DNA of 64,000 nucleotides from Salipiger bermudensis HTCC2601 (GCF_000153725.1 NZ_DS022278.1:39798-103797), one strand, 5' to 3'; numbered from the stretch's first letter, positions 33,716-42,259 are shown. The notes: generated by a model from the sequence alone, not told the origin. A program made the numbers and translations.

Positions 33716-34773
33716 GGGCGGTTATACATGTTGCGCAAATGCTGTGAAGGTTTCACCTTGCGAATCCAGTCTGTTAGTCAGGCTGCATGAGCAGACCCAT
33801 ACCCCCGACCTACAAGACCAGGAACTGGCCAGCCTACAATGAAGCAGTCAAGCGCCGGGGCTCGCTGACGATCTGGTTTGACCCCGAGATGAGCTGGGAT
33901 GCCGCGCCGACAGGCAGGCGTGGCCGCCAGCAGACCTACAGCGATGCCGCTATCCAGACGTGCCTCTCGATGAAAGTGCTGTTCGGCATGGCGCTCCGGC
34001 AGACGACCGGGTTCGTCGAGAGCCTGCTACGGCTGGTCGGCCTGAACTGGACGGTGCCCGACTTCAGCACGCTATCTCGCCGCCAGAAGACCTTGGCCGT
34101 GAACATCCCCTACCGCGGCTCCAAGGGGCCGTTGCACCTGCTGATCGACAGCACCGGGATCAAGGTCGAAGGTGAAGGCGAGTGGCACGCACGCAAGCAT
34201 GGCGGCCCGAAACGGCGCGTCTGGCGCAAGCTCCACCTTGGGATCGATGAAGAAACGTTGGAGATCCGGGCCGTCGAAGTCACCGGGAGCCACATCGGTG
34301 ATGCGCCCATCCTACCCACCTTCTCGACCAAATCCCGCAGGACCAGGAAATCGGTAGCGTTACGGCTGATGGCGCCTACGACACGCGCAAATGCCACGAT
34401 GCGATTGCAGATCGCGGTGCCCATGCCGTCATCCCGCCCCGCAAGAACGCGAAGCCCTGGAAGACGATCACCGCCGGAGCCGTGGCGCGAAATGAGGCCC
34501 TGCGCGCGGCGAAATACCTGGGCCGCGCGCTCTGGCGACGATGGAGTGGATACCACCGCCGAAGCCGCGTCGAGACAAAGATGCATTGTATCAAGTTGCT
34601 GGGCCAGCGGCTCATGGCACGGGACTTCGATCGACAGGTCGCCGAACTCCAGGTCCGCATCGCCGTCCTGAACGGCTACACCGCGCTCGGAATACCCGTC
34701 ACGGAAGCTGTGGGATAAGTCCGTCCGGGGAAAGGGGAACCTCGGCCTTAAGCCGATTTGTGCATCAGAGCCC
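33716..34773 (+). mobile_element. IS5-family insertion sequence (inactivated)
   Basis: About 1.06 kb containing one transposase gene with a frameshift. The right end reads AAGCCGATTTGTGCATCAGAGCCC and a related ATGTTGCGCAAATGC occurs at the left. Boundaries are approximate. Its right edge abuts the -35 box of the downstream hydrolase gene. Confidence 0.6.
33787..34718 (+). pseudogene. IS5-family transposase, broken by a one-base deletion
   Basis: The first 177 or so codons encode a normal IS5 transposase N-terminus (LLIDSTGIKVEGEGEWHARK contains the first Asp). A missing G between 34317 and 34318 (CCCACC where CCCGACC restores the frame) shifts translation. The second half is readable in another frame from about 34320 to 34718, with the catalytic-Glu region WSGYHRRSRVETKMHCIKLL. 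Repairing that base would give a protein of about 310 aa, like that at 38995. Confidence 0.8.
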
Positions 34774-34801
34774 TTGACACTAATAATTAGCTATCTATGT
34801 T
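34774..34801 (+). promoter_or_regulatory. Promoter and MarR-type operator of the secreted hydrolase
   Basis: TTGACA (34774-34779) is followed after 7 bp by TTAGCTATCTAT (34787-34798), matching the pht operon operator TTAGCTATCTAA in 11 of 12 positions and in the same orientation and near-same spacing. TATGTT lies about 16 bp from the -35. Confidence 0.65.
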
Positions 34802-34867
34802 TTTCCCGGCGATGGTTCCCCGGAAGAGGAGCCGGATTTCATCGCTGCATCAAACTGGAGGAAATTC

Positions 34868-36307
34868 ATGTCACGGACAGCCAATTTGGCCGGCCCGCGT
34901 TCGCGGACCGGAATGGTGGTGCTTTGCCTCGCTCTGACCGCGGGCTTCGCCCCGCTCGCGTCGGCGCAGGAGCAGCCCGCCTTCAACGAACATGCGGGAA
35001 CCCTGCCGGACGGGACGGCATGGCTGATCCGCGTGCCCGAGAACTGGAATGGTCGACTACTCAGGGATCTGGATTTCGCCAGCAACGTTTCGGTCGCGTC
35101 AGCGGTCCAGCGGTATGACGACCTGCTCGGTCGTGGCTATGCCTTCGCCGGGCTCGCCCGGCACCCGCTGCGCCTGTGGCAATACGATCCGCAGCGTGAA
35201 ATCCTGAATCTACAAGCTGTTCAGGACATTTTCACGGACCTGGAGCGCGCTCCTGACATGGTGCTGCAATACGGCTGTTCTGGCGGAGGGCTCGACAGCC
35301 TCGCTTCGGCCGAGGATTACCCGGACAGGATCGACGGTGCCGCCGTGCTTGCCGCCCATACGCCGGTCTGGATCATGAGCAGTTTCCTGGATGGCTGGTT
35401 CGCCATGCAGACCCTGCTGGGCGAAAGCTATGAGGCCGCTGGGCACGGTCCGGCCAGCGATCTCGCCATCGTCGGCCTGCCCAATGCCGGAGCGGGTGGC
35501 GAGCGCAGCCTTGACGCGATCCGTGCGTCCTGGATGGCCGCCATCGAAACGGCGGGCGAAAGCCCGGAGGGCCGCGCGCGGCTGGCGCTTGCCTTCGCCA
35601 TCGGACAGTGGTCGCCGTGGATGGTCGAGGGGACCGAACTACCCGACACCGCGGATGCCGGCGCCATGGCCGACATGATCGTGGCCTCGGCGCTGCGCAT
35701 CGGCGGTAATGTTGGCGGGTCCTCGCGGCTTCTGTTCGAAAACGCCGCATCGGGGCAGCAACTTTCCGGGAACGAGGGGGTCGACTATGCCGCCTTCTAC
35801 CAGAATGCCGCACCCGCGATGGCGCGGACGGTTGAGGCGCTCTACGAACAGGCCGGTTTGGACCTTCAGGCCGACATTGCCAGGATCGACGCCGCCCCCC
35901 GCATCGCGGCCTCGGATTATGCGCGCGATTTCTGGGCCGCAGACGGGCGCACGACGACCGGCGATCTGCAGGTTCCGGCGATCCGCATCCACATGCTGGG
36001 CGACTGGGCCATTCCCTACACGCTGATGGAAGGCTACGGCGCGCTGGTGCAGGAGCAGGGTACCGGCGATCTGTATCGGCAGTCGCTGGTCCAGGGCACG
36101 GGCCATTGCGAGTTCACGGCTGCCGAAAGCACGGCCATCGTCGAGACCCTGGTCGAACGGATCGAAACGGGCGCCTGGCCCGAGACATCGCCCGAGGCGC
36201 TGAACGCCGCAGCCGAGGCGCTGGAAACCGGGAGCGCCCCCCGGTTCATCGAACACGGTGATTGGCGCGTGGCAGCCTATAACCGGCCCTGGGTTCCGGC
36301 AGAATGA
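34868..36307 (+). CDS. Secreted alpha/beta hydrolase, candidate phthalate-ester hydrolase
   Basis: A 479-aa exported protein. Residues 1 to about 35 are a signal peptide, with hydrophobic VVLCLALTAGFAPL and cleavage near ASAQEQ. The nucleophile elbow is QYGCSGGGLDSLA (about residue 140), and a His in GTGHCEFTA near residue 415 fits the triad; an Asp is probably in LGDWAIPYT. Large secreted hydrolases of this shape include tannase/feruloyl-esterase-like and polyester-cleaving enzymes. The ribosome site GGAGG precedes the ATG. Its operator matches the phthalate island, suggesting that it releases phthalate or monoesters outside the cytoplasm. The substrate is inference; the fold and export are visible. 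Confidence 0.7.
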   Translation: MSRTANLAGPRSRTGMVVLCLALTAGFAPLASAQEQPAFNEHAGTLPDGTAWLIRVPENWNGRLLRDLDFASNVSVASAVQRYDDLLGRGYAFAGLARHPLRLWQYDPQREILNLQAVQDIFTDLERAPDMVLQYGCSGGGLDSLASAEDYPDRIDGAAVLAAHTPVWIMSSFLDGWFAMQTLLGESYEAAGHGPASDLAIVGLPNAGAGGERSLDAIRASWMAAIETAGESPEGRARLALAFAIGQWSPWMVEGTELPDTADAGAMADMIVASALRIGGNVGGSSRLLFENAASGQQLSGNEGVDYAAFYQNAAPAMARTVEALYEQAGLDLQADIARIDAAPRIAASDYARDFWAADGRTTTGDLQVPAIRIHMLGDWAIPYTLMEGYGALVQEQGTGDLYRQSLVQGTGHCEFTAAESTAIVETLVERIETGAWPETSPEALNAAAEALETGSAPRFIEHGDWRVAAYNRPWVPAE

Positions 36308-36653
36308 GCCGATGGGGAACTGGCGCTGCGCCGGTTCCCCCACAGGTCCGGTGGCGCAAGTCATTGGTGGACCGTCGCCAACGCGCAGTGGGCATCTCTG
36401 GCGAGGGCAAGTGTTCCCATGTCTGGACGACCCCTGCTGCGCAAGCTGGGAATTGACGCGCCTATGCCGAAAGCAGTCATGTCTACGGCCTTTGTGGTGC
36501 GGTCTAGCCGCTGGCCCAGATGAAGTCCGCGGATCGGGTCCCAATCAAAATTGCGCGCTTTCTGCGCCTTGACCCCCTGGGGTGTCCCGATCCCCGGTTC
36601 GACCGGTTTGTCATCTCTTCTCAGCTTCACGCATTCCGTCAGCGGTTCCGCGC
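36308..36653. other. Non-coding gap, probably including an IS110-family end
   Basis: About 345 bp between the hydrolase stop and the IS110 transposase remnant on the minus strand. I see no convincing gene. The part next to 36653 is likely the insertion sequence's downstream end. Confidence 0.45.
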
Positions 36654-37183
36654 TCAGGAGACAGGGGCCGCGTAGATCTCGTTGCGGCGCAGGAGCGCCC
36701 AAGCGATCCGGGCAGTCTTGTTGGCGAGCGCGACCGCAACGACTTTCGGTCGCTTGCGTGCTTTAAGCCCAAGCATCCAAGCCTTGCCGGCATCGCCCTG
36801 CCTTGCAAAGCGAAGCACCGCAGTCGCGCCGGAAACGAGCAGTCGCCGGATATATCCATCACCCTGCTTGCTGATCCCGGTCTGTCGATCCTTGCCACTG
36901 CTTGAGTTCGCCCGTGGCGTCAGGCCTAGCCAGGCCGCGAACTGTCGTGCCGAGCGGAACAGGCTCGGATCCGGAACATTTGCAGCAATTGCGCTGGCGG
37001 TGATCGGTCCGATACCGGGAATGGTCGCCAGTCGCCGGCTCGTCTCGTGCGTCCGGTGCCACTCGAGGATCCGTTTCTCCAGGGCCTCAGCCTGATCGGC
37101 AATCGCCTCCGCTTGGCAGATCAACGCATGGATGGCAGCCGCAGCATGGTCAGGCAACCGTTCCTGGTTCTCTCGGAAGTGGG
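36654..37183 (-). pseudogene. IS110-family transposase, 5' part removed
   Basis: The C-terminal Transposase_20 domain of an IS110 element is intact: TIPGIGPITASAIAANV, AWLGLTPRANSSSGKDRQ and GYIRRLLVSGATAVLR. The frame stays open to the tip of the third tni transposon at 37184 with no start, so the N-terminal DEDD nuclease domain was lost or separated. The product would be inactive. Confidence 0.8.
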
Positions 37184-37237
37184 TGTCGCCTTGCCCTTAA
37201 ATCCGAGACACGGCGCGTTTTCCGGCCTTTCTTGCCC

Positions 37238-38089
37238 TTAAATTTGAGATGAGGTGGCTGAACCGCCGACGCGTAGTCGCATCCGCTGAGCAATCTGGTC
37301 GACGGTTGCAAGCAGTCGGGGCTCCTTATCGTAGGCGCGAAGCAGGGCAACTCGTGCGTAGACGTCGATGTCCATGCTGCACAACGCAGCCTTTACCAGT
37401 GGACGTGATTGGGCGGAGGCAATGGCGGCAAGGCAGAAGAGCCTTATGTTCGGGCGGGGGCTTTGAAGCGCGAAGAAAGGGTCTCCACATAAAGCTTTGA
37501 GTCCCATCGCGAAGGTGACCGCCCGCATGGCTCGGCGTAGTTGACGCGCGCTGCCCGACACCGCGACACGCTCCAGGATCCGTGCCCCCCGGCGGGCACG
37601 ATCAACCAGCTTTTCGGAGACCGCTGCGCCATTTTGCCTGTCGGCCTTTGGAAGAAGCCGGGCACCACAAATCTGGCAGTCGAACGCCCAGGCCCTACGC
37701 CAGTGCCTGAGCTCAAGGCCGCCATCAGCGCAGCTTGTGCAAGCCTGGAACGGCACCTGTGCGGTCAACCGCATCTCTGCTTCCGGCATCGCCGCGAAAG
37801 TCATCGACGACACGAACGCTGGATCGAAGCGCGCCGCAACGGAAATCCTATCCGCGGCCAGCATGTCGAGATCAAAATCAAGGGCTGCAGCATATTTTGC
37901 GTCGATCCCGATATGGGCGAGCAGGTCTGCTACCTCGCAATGATTGGAAGCGGCCAGTCGCGATAACCAACCAGAAAGCAACTCGTCCGGCACTGGCGTC
38001 ACCGATATCGGCAGCGGGATACACGTCACGCCCCAGATTTCTCGAGCCGTCGCTGAGCGTTTGCATGGCGCGACCAGACCGGTGTCCAT
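37238..38089 (-). CDS. tniQ: TniQ-family protein (diverged)
   Basis: A 283-aa TniQ with VPDELLSGWLSRLAASNH and two Cys pairs (CTSCADGG, CQICGARL). It is similar along its whole length to the proteins at 28440 and 29859 but with many substitutions, so it represents a distinct lineage. It overlaps tniB by 64 bp, as in the other copies. Confidence 0.83.
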   Translation of the reverse strand: MDTGLVAPCKRSATAREIWGVTCIPLPISVTPVPDELLSGWLSRLAASNHCEVADLLAHIGIDAKYAAALDFDLDMLAADRISVAARFDPAFVSSMTFAAMPEAEMRLTAQVPFQACTSCADGGLELRHWRRAWAFDCQICGARLLPKADRQNGAAVSEKLVDRARRGARILERVAVSGSARQLRRAMRAVTFAMGLKALCGDPFFALQSPRPNIRLFCLAAIASAQSRPLVKAALCSMDIDVYARVALLRAYDKEPRLLATVDQIAQRMRLRVGGSATSSQI

Positions 38090-38904
38090 TTTGCGATGGC
38101 ATCATCAGTGACGCACTCGTCACCGCTGATGATCGCGTCGATGGACAGATCCTTGACCAAGGCAAAGATGCGGGACGTCACCCCGCCAGTTAATGCGAGG
38201 ATCTGCTTGAGCGACCGCACTTGCAGATTGGATTTCTTCTCCAGCGGCATGGCCGCGATCAATGTCTGGATCATATCCGAAAACTCGGCATCATCGCGCC
38301 AATTCGGCAGGTGGTGTTCATCAAGCCGACGGGCCAGTTGGACATCGCCGCGAATGGCATCGACGGCTTCGCTGACACCGTAGCAGACCAAAGATGCCTC
38401 CAGCTCGTTGCTGAGATACCTCAAGACATTGAGGAACCGGCGCTGTTCCCTATGCGTGCCCGCAAGAAGGTTGTGGACTTCGTCGATCATGATCATCCGC
38501 AGCCCGAGGTCGCGCAAAAGGCCCACGACCCGAACTTCCAGCGAGGCAACACTCTGCGCCTTCAGGCTCAGCGTCGACGACGGGGCTCCGACGGCTGCGA
38601 GGATGTGCATATAGAACCGCCGCTCATCAGGAGCGGGTGGCGCCTGCAACAGAAGTAACGGGGTGTGGGTGACGCCCGACTCCGGATCATACTCCGGCGC
38701 ATAGCGTCGCGACAGGTTGCGGGCGATCATTGTTTTGCCGATGCCGGACGCCCCATGCACCAGAAGGCCAGGCATGCGGGTCTGCCGCGACATCTCAATC
38801 AGACCATGCAGCCGGTCCAGCACTTGCTCCGCTCGGGGAAAGCCGATCCAGATGTCCGATTGAATGAGGGCGATGCGGCCGTCGTCTTCAGTTTCTGCCC
38901 TCAA
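38026..38904 (-). CDS. tniB: TniB AAA+ ATPase (diverged)
   Basis: A 292-aa ATPase with GASGIGKTMIARN and MIMIDEVHNLL, closely related to the protein at 30647 but with scattered changes (for example CYGVSEAV). Translation probably starts at the TTG at 38904, one base after the tniA stop at 38906-38908, the same arrangement as in the intact element. A longer frame to 38988 would run into the IS5 element and is an artefact of that insertion. Confidence 0.8.
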   Translation of the reverse strand: MRAETEDDGRIALIQSDIWIGFPRAEQVLDRLHGLIEMSRQTRMPGLLVHGASGIGKTMIARNLSRRYAPEYDPESGVTHTPLLLLQAPPAPDERRFYMHILAAVGAPSSTLSLKAQSVASLEVRVVGLLRDLGLRMIMIDEVHNLLAGTHREQRRFLNVLRYLSNELEASLVCYGVSEAVDAIRGDVQLARRLDEHHLPNWRDDAEFSDMIQTLIAAMPLEKKSNLQVRSLKQILALTGGVTSRIFALVKDLSIDAIISGDECVTDDAIAKWTPVWSRHANAQRRLEKSGA

Positions 38905-38905
38905 T

Positions 38906-38939
38906 TCACCAGCGCTCCACCTTGAACATGGGGCGCGAT
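38906..38939 (-). pseudogene. tniA: tniA C-terminal tail
   Basis: Codes for RPMFKVERW and the stop, the same ending as TniA at 31530. Everything upstream has been replaced by the IS5-family element. Confidence 0.75.
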
Positions 38940-39994
38940 GGGCGTTGTTGCAGAAAGTCGGCCTGAGTTGTGAGTGCCCCTTTCCCATTCAGTTTCATGC
39001 CACGCGGACGACGTGGGCGGTGCCGAGCGCGTTGAAGCGATTGACAAGGGCGACCCGGATGTGGATTTCGGCGGTTTGGCGATCTGGATCCCGCGCGGCG
39101 ATGCGCTCACCGAAGGCCTTCAGGCATCGCATCTTGGCCTCCACTCGGCTACGGGCGTGGTATCCGGTCCACCGCTTCCAGAATGCCCGACCGTAGTGAC
39201 GCGTGGCGCGCAGGGTTTCGTTGCGCGCCTTGGCAGCCGGGCAGTCCTCTTTCCAAGCTCGACCGTTCCTTCGGGTCGGTATGATTGCCGTGCCACCGCG
39301 TGCGATGACGGCGCCGTGGCAGCGGCGGGTATCGTAGGCACCATCCGCGGTCACGGTGCCGATGTCCTCGTCCTCGGGGATCTGGCCCAACAGGTCCGGC
39401 AGGACTGGGCTGTCGCCTTCCCGGCTAGGGGTGAACTCGACGGCCCGGATATCCGAGGTGGCGATATCCATCGCCAGATGCACCTTGCGCCATTGGCGGC
39501 GGCCCTGAACGCCATGCTTGCGGGCCTGCCATTCGCCGTCGCCAAGAAACTTGATGCCGGTGCTGTCCACCAGAAGATTCAGCGGCCCTTCGGCACGGCG
39601 ATAGGGGATCTGCACCTTGAGGGTCTTCTGTCTGCGGCACAGCGTCGAGTAGTCCGGAACGGGCCAGTCTAGCCCTGCCAGGCGCAGGAGGCTCGCGACC
39701 ATTCCGGCTGTCTGCCTGAGCGGTAGCTTGAACAGAACCTTGAGCGACAGGCAAAACTGGATCGCGGCATTCGAAAAGACCGGCGGGCGCCCTGGGCGTC
39801 CCTCATGCGGCGCGTGCCAGGTCATCTCCTTGTCCAGCCAGATCAGCAGCGATCCGCGCTTCCTGAGCGCATCGTTGTAGCTGGACCAGTTCGTCGTGCG
39901 GTAGCGGGCGGGCTTGGGCTTGCTCATGCAGATCGTCTAACCGCATGGATTCCCGATGTGAATCCTTCACCGACTGAGTTCTGCAACAACGCCC
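38940..39994 (-). mobile_element. IS5-family insertion sequence (intact)
   Basis: 1055 bp with perfect 16-bp terminal inverted repeats GGGCGTTGTTGCAGAA at 38940-38955 and 39979-39994. It holds one full transposase gene. No target duplication is visible, since GAT precedes and AGT follows, so one side has probably been rearranged. It joins the transposon belt to the plasmid backbone. Confidence 0.88.
38995..39927 (-). CDS. IS5-family DDE transposase
   Basis: A 310-aa transposase. Key regions are LLVDSTGIKFLGDGEWQARK (first Asp), VTADGAYDTRRCH (second Asp) and WTGYHARSRVEAKMRCLKAF (catalytic Glu). The gene fills the element between the inverted repeats. It is full length with no frameshift, unlike the related gene at 33787. 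Confidence 0.9.
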   Translation of the reverse strand: MSKPKPARYRTTNWSSYNDALRKRGSLLIWLDKEMTWHAPHEGRPGRPPVFSNAAIQFCLSLKVLFKLPLRQTAGMVASLLRLAGLDWPVPDYSTLCRRQKTLKVQIPYRRAEGPLNLLVDSTGIKFLGDGEWQARKHGVQGRRQWRKVHLAMDIATSDIRAVEFTPSREGDSPVLPDLLGQIPEDEDIGTVTADGAYDTRRCHGAVIARGGTAIIPTRRNGRAWKEDCPAAKARNETLRATRHYGRAFWKRWTGYHARSRVEAKMRCLKAFGERIAARDPDRQTAEIHIRVALVNRFNALGTAHVVRVA

Positions 39995-40047
39995 AGTGCA
40001 TCACCCAAAAAAAGGGAAACGACGCCAGACCGAGAAGCCTGACGCCG

Positions 40048-40084
40048 CGCTAGAAAAAAACCCCTGAACACGGTTCTTCTAGCG
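40048..40084. terminator. Inverted repeat before the 40-kb backbone gene
   Basis: CGCTAGAA (40048-40055) and TTCTAGCG (40077-40084) are perfectly complementary around a 21-bp loop that starts with an A tract. It could be a minus-strand terminator or a regulatory hairpin/operator for the gene starting at 40179. Confidence 0.4.
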
Positions 40085-40178
40085 CAGTGTCCGAACCCCT
40101 GCAACCAGCAAAGTGTTTTTGCTGGCAAGAATGTTGTTTGCTCTCGACATGGCATCGTCTCTCTCAGGAGATACGACC

Positions 40179-41021
40179 ATGGAACCAACGACTGGCCTGA
40201 TCCTAAGGCGGATCACGCAGACAGACCTCTCTGTTTCGGCGCACAAACTGGCCACGCTCATCCTCGACGGAATTGCGTGGAAGGACGGGTATAACGGCCT
40301 GCCCCGCGGCACGGCTGCCTTCACCCTGTCCTCTCTGGCAGCGAAGATGGGCGTCTCGCGCCAGTACCTGAGCGTTCTGCTGAGTGAGCTTGAAACTTCT
40401 GAACTGAAGCTTGAGCGCGAGAAGTCGAACGGCAAGTTCGCCCCCTGGCTCTTCCGCTTCGCGGCCTTTGACGACGGCGAACAGACCCACGATCTCGTGT
40501 CAGACGGAGACGACACATCACTATCTAGAGAAGAATCTAACAAAACTATATTCACAGGACAGATCAACATTGACGGTTGCTCGAACGTGTTCCGAACATG
40601 CTGGGCCGAGCTGATCAAGGCCGCGAAGAGCGCCCTACCCTGCTGGAACGTCGATACGCAAGTGATCTGGGAACGCTTCCTTGCCTTCAACCGGGCCCGT
40701 GGGAACAGCAAGGTTCCGGCCGGTTTCCTGCTCGGCTTCATGCGCCGGTGGCGCACCTCGCTTGGAGAAGCGACGCGCCCACCGGCTCTCCCCGCACCAC
40801 AGCCGGTTCAAGAGCCACGAGAGCGCGAGCTGCACGAACAGATCAAGGCTGCGCCAAGCTCGAACCGCCAGTTTCACGCGTCAGACCTGTGTCGCGTCAT
40901 AGGGCAAGCGGCGTACGATGCGCGCATTGTCGCCGTGATCCGGCAGTTCGGTTGCCCGAGGTTCACTGCTACGCTTGCAGTCCACGGGCGTGCAGTCCTG
41001 GCGGGCGAAATCTCGCGGTGA
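40179..41021 (+). CDS. Plasmid backbone protein with winged-helix domain
   Basis: A 280-aa protein that I do not recognise by name. The N-terminal third looks like a winged helix (FTLSSLAAKMGVSRQYLSVL, then a LSELETSELKLE recognition-like helix). The middle is low in features, and the C-terminal half is basic with a WERFLAFNRARG segment. The start at 40179 has a CAGGAG ribosome site. It resembles replication-initiator or regulator proteins of plasmids in layout but not clearly enough to claim that role. It follows the transposon belt directly and may be the first gene of the ancestral backbone here. Confidence 0.6.
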   Translation: MEPTTGLILRRITQTDLSVSAHKLATLILDGIAWKDGYNGLPRGTAAFTLSSLAAKMGVSRQYLSVLLSELETSELKLEREKSNGKFAPWLFRFAAFDDGEQTHDLVSDGDDTSLSREESNKTIFTGQINIDGCSNVFRTCWAELIKAAKSALPCWNVDTQVIWERFLAFNRARGNSKVPAGFLLGFMRRWRTSLGEATRPPALPAPQPVQEPRERELHEQIKAAPSSNRQFHASDLCRVIGQAAYDARIVAVIRQFGCPRFTATLAVHGRAVLAGEISR

Positions 41022-41079
41022 TGATGGATCGGGTGCCACAACTCTGGCCAGAACGTATTCAGTCAGGGCAGTTCTGGGA

Positions 41080-41649
41080 TCAAAGCAGGTCGGCGAATTG
41101 CTCCAGGTCGGCAACCGTGGCGACCAACCCCTGCTGTGTCAGGATCGCGAGATACTCGTCGACGCTTTTGAGCGGATTCTTGAGGCGCGCGCGAACTTTC
41201 CGCAGCGCGGAACAGACCAGACCGGGCGCGAGAGACAGTTGGTTCCGGAAAAAGTCGTCAGGGTGTTGGGTCTCGATGCCAAAGGGCGCAAGTGCCGCTG
41301 GTGGGAAGTCCTTCAGGTTCTGCGTGACGATCGCGTCACAGCGCCCAACGATTGCCGCCGCCAGAACGTGCCGATCGTCAGGGTCCGGCAGTGTTAGGGC
41401 CGGCACCAATGCCTCGTAGCCGGTGACCAGACAGTCGCGTGTGGCCCTGTCCATCAAGTCGCGAGTTCGTTCCAGCGCGGCGCGCTCCCGATGAGGTTCA
41501 TTGCGCAGAAGCGCATCAATCCACTCCCGATGGATATCGGCCGTCCACTTGGCCTTGAAAAGGTCTGTGACCGCCAACTGCATCAGTGCATCGCGCATCG
41601 GCGCGGGATAAAGGACGTTCGCATCGAACAGGACCGTGTACTGGCTCAT
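41080..41649 (-). CDS. PIN-domain toxin of a toxin-antitoxin pair
   Basis: A 189-aa PIN-domain protein. The acidic residues expected for a metal-dependent RNase are in LFDANVLYPAPMRDAL, then a Glu in DIHREWIDAL, and an Asp in TLPDPDDRHVLAAA with TQNLKDFP further on. PIN toxins cleave RNA, often tRNA. The start overlaps the end of the HTH gene by 4 bp (ATGA), a typical antitoxin-toxin arrangement. It probably acts in plasmid maintenance. Confidence 0.8.
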   Translation of the reverse strand: MSQYTVLFDANVLYPAPMRDALMQLAVTDLFKAKWTADIHREWIDALLRNEPHRERAALERTRDLMDRATRDCLVTGYEALVPALTLPDPDDRHVLAAAIVGRCDAIVTQNLKDFPPAALAPFGIETQHPDDFFRNQLSLAPGLVCSALRKVRARLKNPLKSVDEYLAILTQQGLVATVADLEQFADLL

Positions 41650-42110
41650 TTCGAGCGGTAGCCCATGTCCTGCTCTTGAGCGTCGGCGGCCAGTTGATCG
41701 AGCGCAGCTTCACGCTCGGTATCGATCGCGGCCTTGTAGGACATCACGTCTTCCATGCGGACGCGGCGATGCTTGCCGACCTTCCGATGCGGTATGGCAC
41801 CATCCTCGAGCAGCTTGATCAGGAACGGACGCGAGACGTTCAGAACCTCAGCGGCCTGTACGGTCGAGAGTTCGGCGTTCTCGGGGATGATGGTGACCCC
41901 CCGCCCCGCTGCCATCGCCTCGAGGATCTCCATGAGCAGCGATACGGCGCCCGCAGGAAGCTCGATCGGCTCCATCTGCTCGGAGTCCGTCACACGAAGT
42001 TTCAACGGCGCGCGCGCCTGGGCGAAGCGTGACAATGCCTGGCCAGAGACGCGCGCAATCGCTGCGTCCTGCGGCGTGGGCGGAAGATGTCGGTGTGCCA
42101 GCATGTTCAT
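41646..42110 (-). CDS. HTH (excisionase-type) antitoxin paired with PIN toxin
   Basis: A 154-aa DNA-binding protein. STVQAAEVLNVSRPFLIKLL plus HRKVGKHRRVRMEDVMSYK is an excisionase/MerR-like winged helix. It probably represses its own operon and neutralises the PIN toxin, to which it is coupled by overlap. The promoter is likely in the A/T-rich stretch just upstream (about 42130-42175). Confidence 0.75.
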   Translation of the reverse strand: MNMLAHRHLPPTPQDAAIARVSGQALSRFAQARAPLKLRVTDSEQMEPIELPAGAVSLLMEILEAMAAGRGVTIIPENAELSTVQAAEVLNVSRPFLIKLLEDGAIPHRKVGKHRRVRMEDVMSYKAAIDTEREAALDQLAADAQEQDMGYRSK

Positions 42111-42259
42111 GGTGGTCTCCTCTCCGGTTTCTGTTCTCTACCACCATATATGAAATAAGTGCAACAAATGCATTAAGTGTTGGTGAGTTTCTGCGCGCCC
42201 TGCCGCGTGCTCGCGGTTATCGCTGCTGTCGAGTGAGCGGGTGAGACCCACGCTAACCT

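Larger units (their letters stand above)
37184..38939 (-). mobile_element. Diverged tni transposon copy, tniA lost
   Basis: The right tip at 37184 reads TGTCGCCTTGCCCTTAAA, with a second TTGCCCTTAAATTTGAGA site further in. tniQ and tniB are whole but clearly diverged from the first element. Only the last ~11 codons of tniA remain before an IS5-family element at 38940. It cannot move unless another TniA acts on it. Confidence 0.82.

Noticed and set aside
36308-36653. Overlapping frames of about 70-110 aa after the hydrolase gene
   Set aside because: All frames are short, mutually overlapping and featureless; the stretch more likely contains an IS110-family end.
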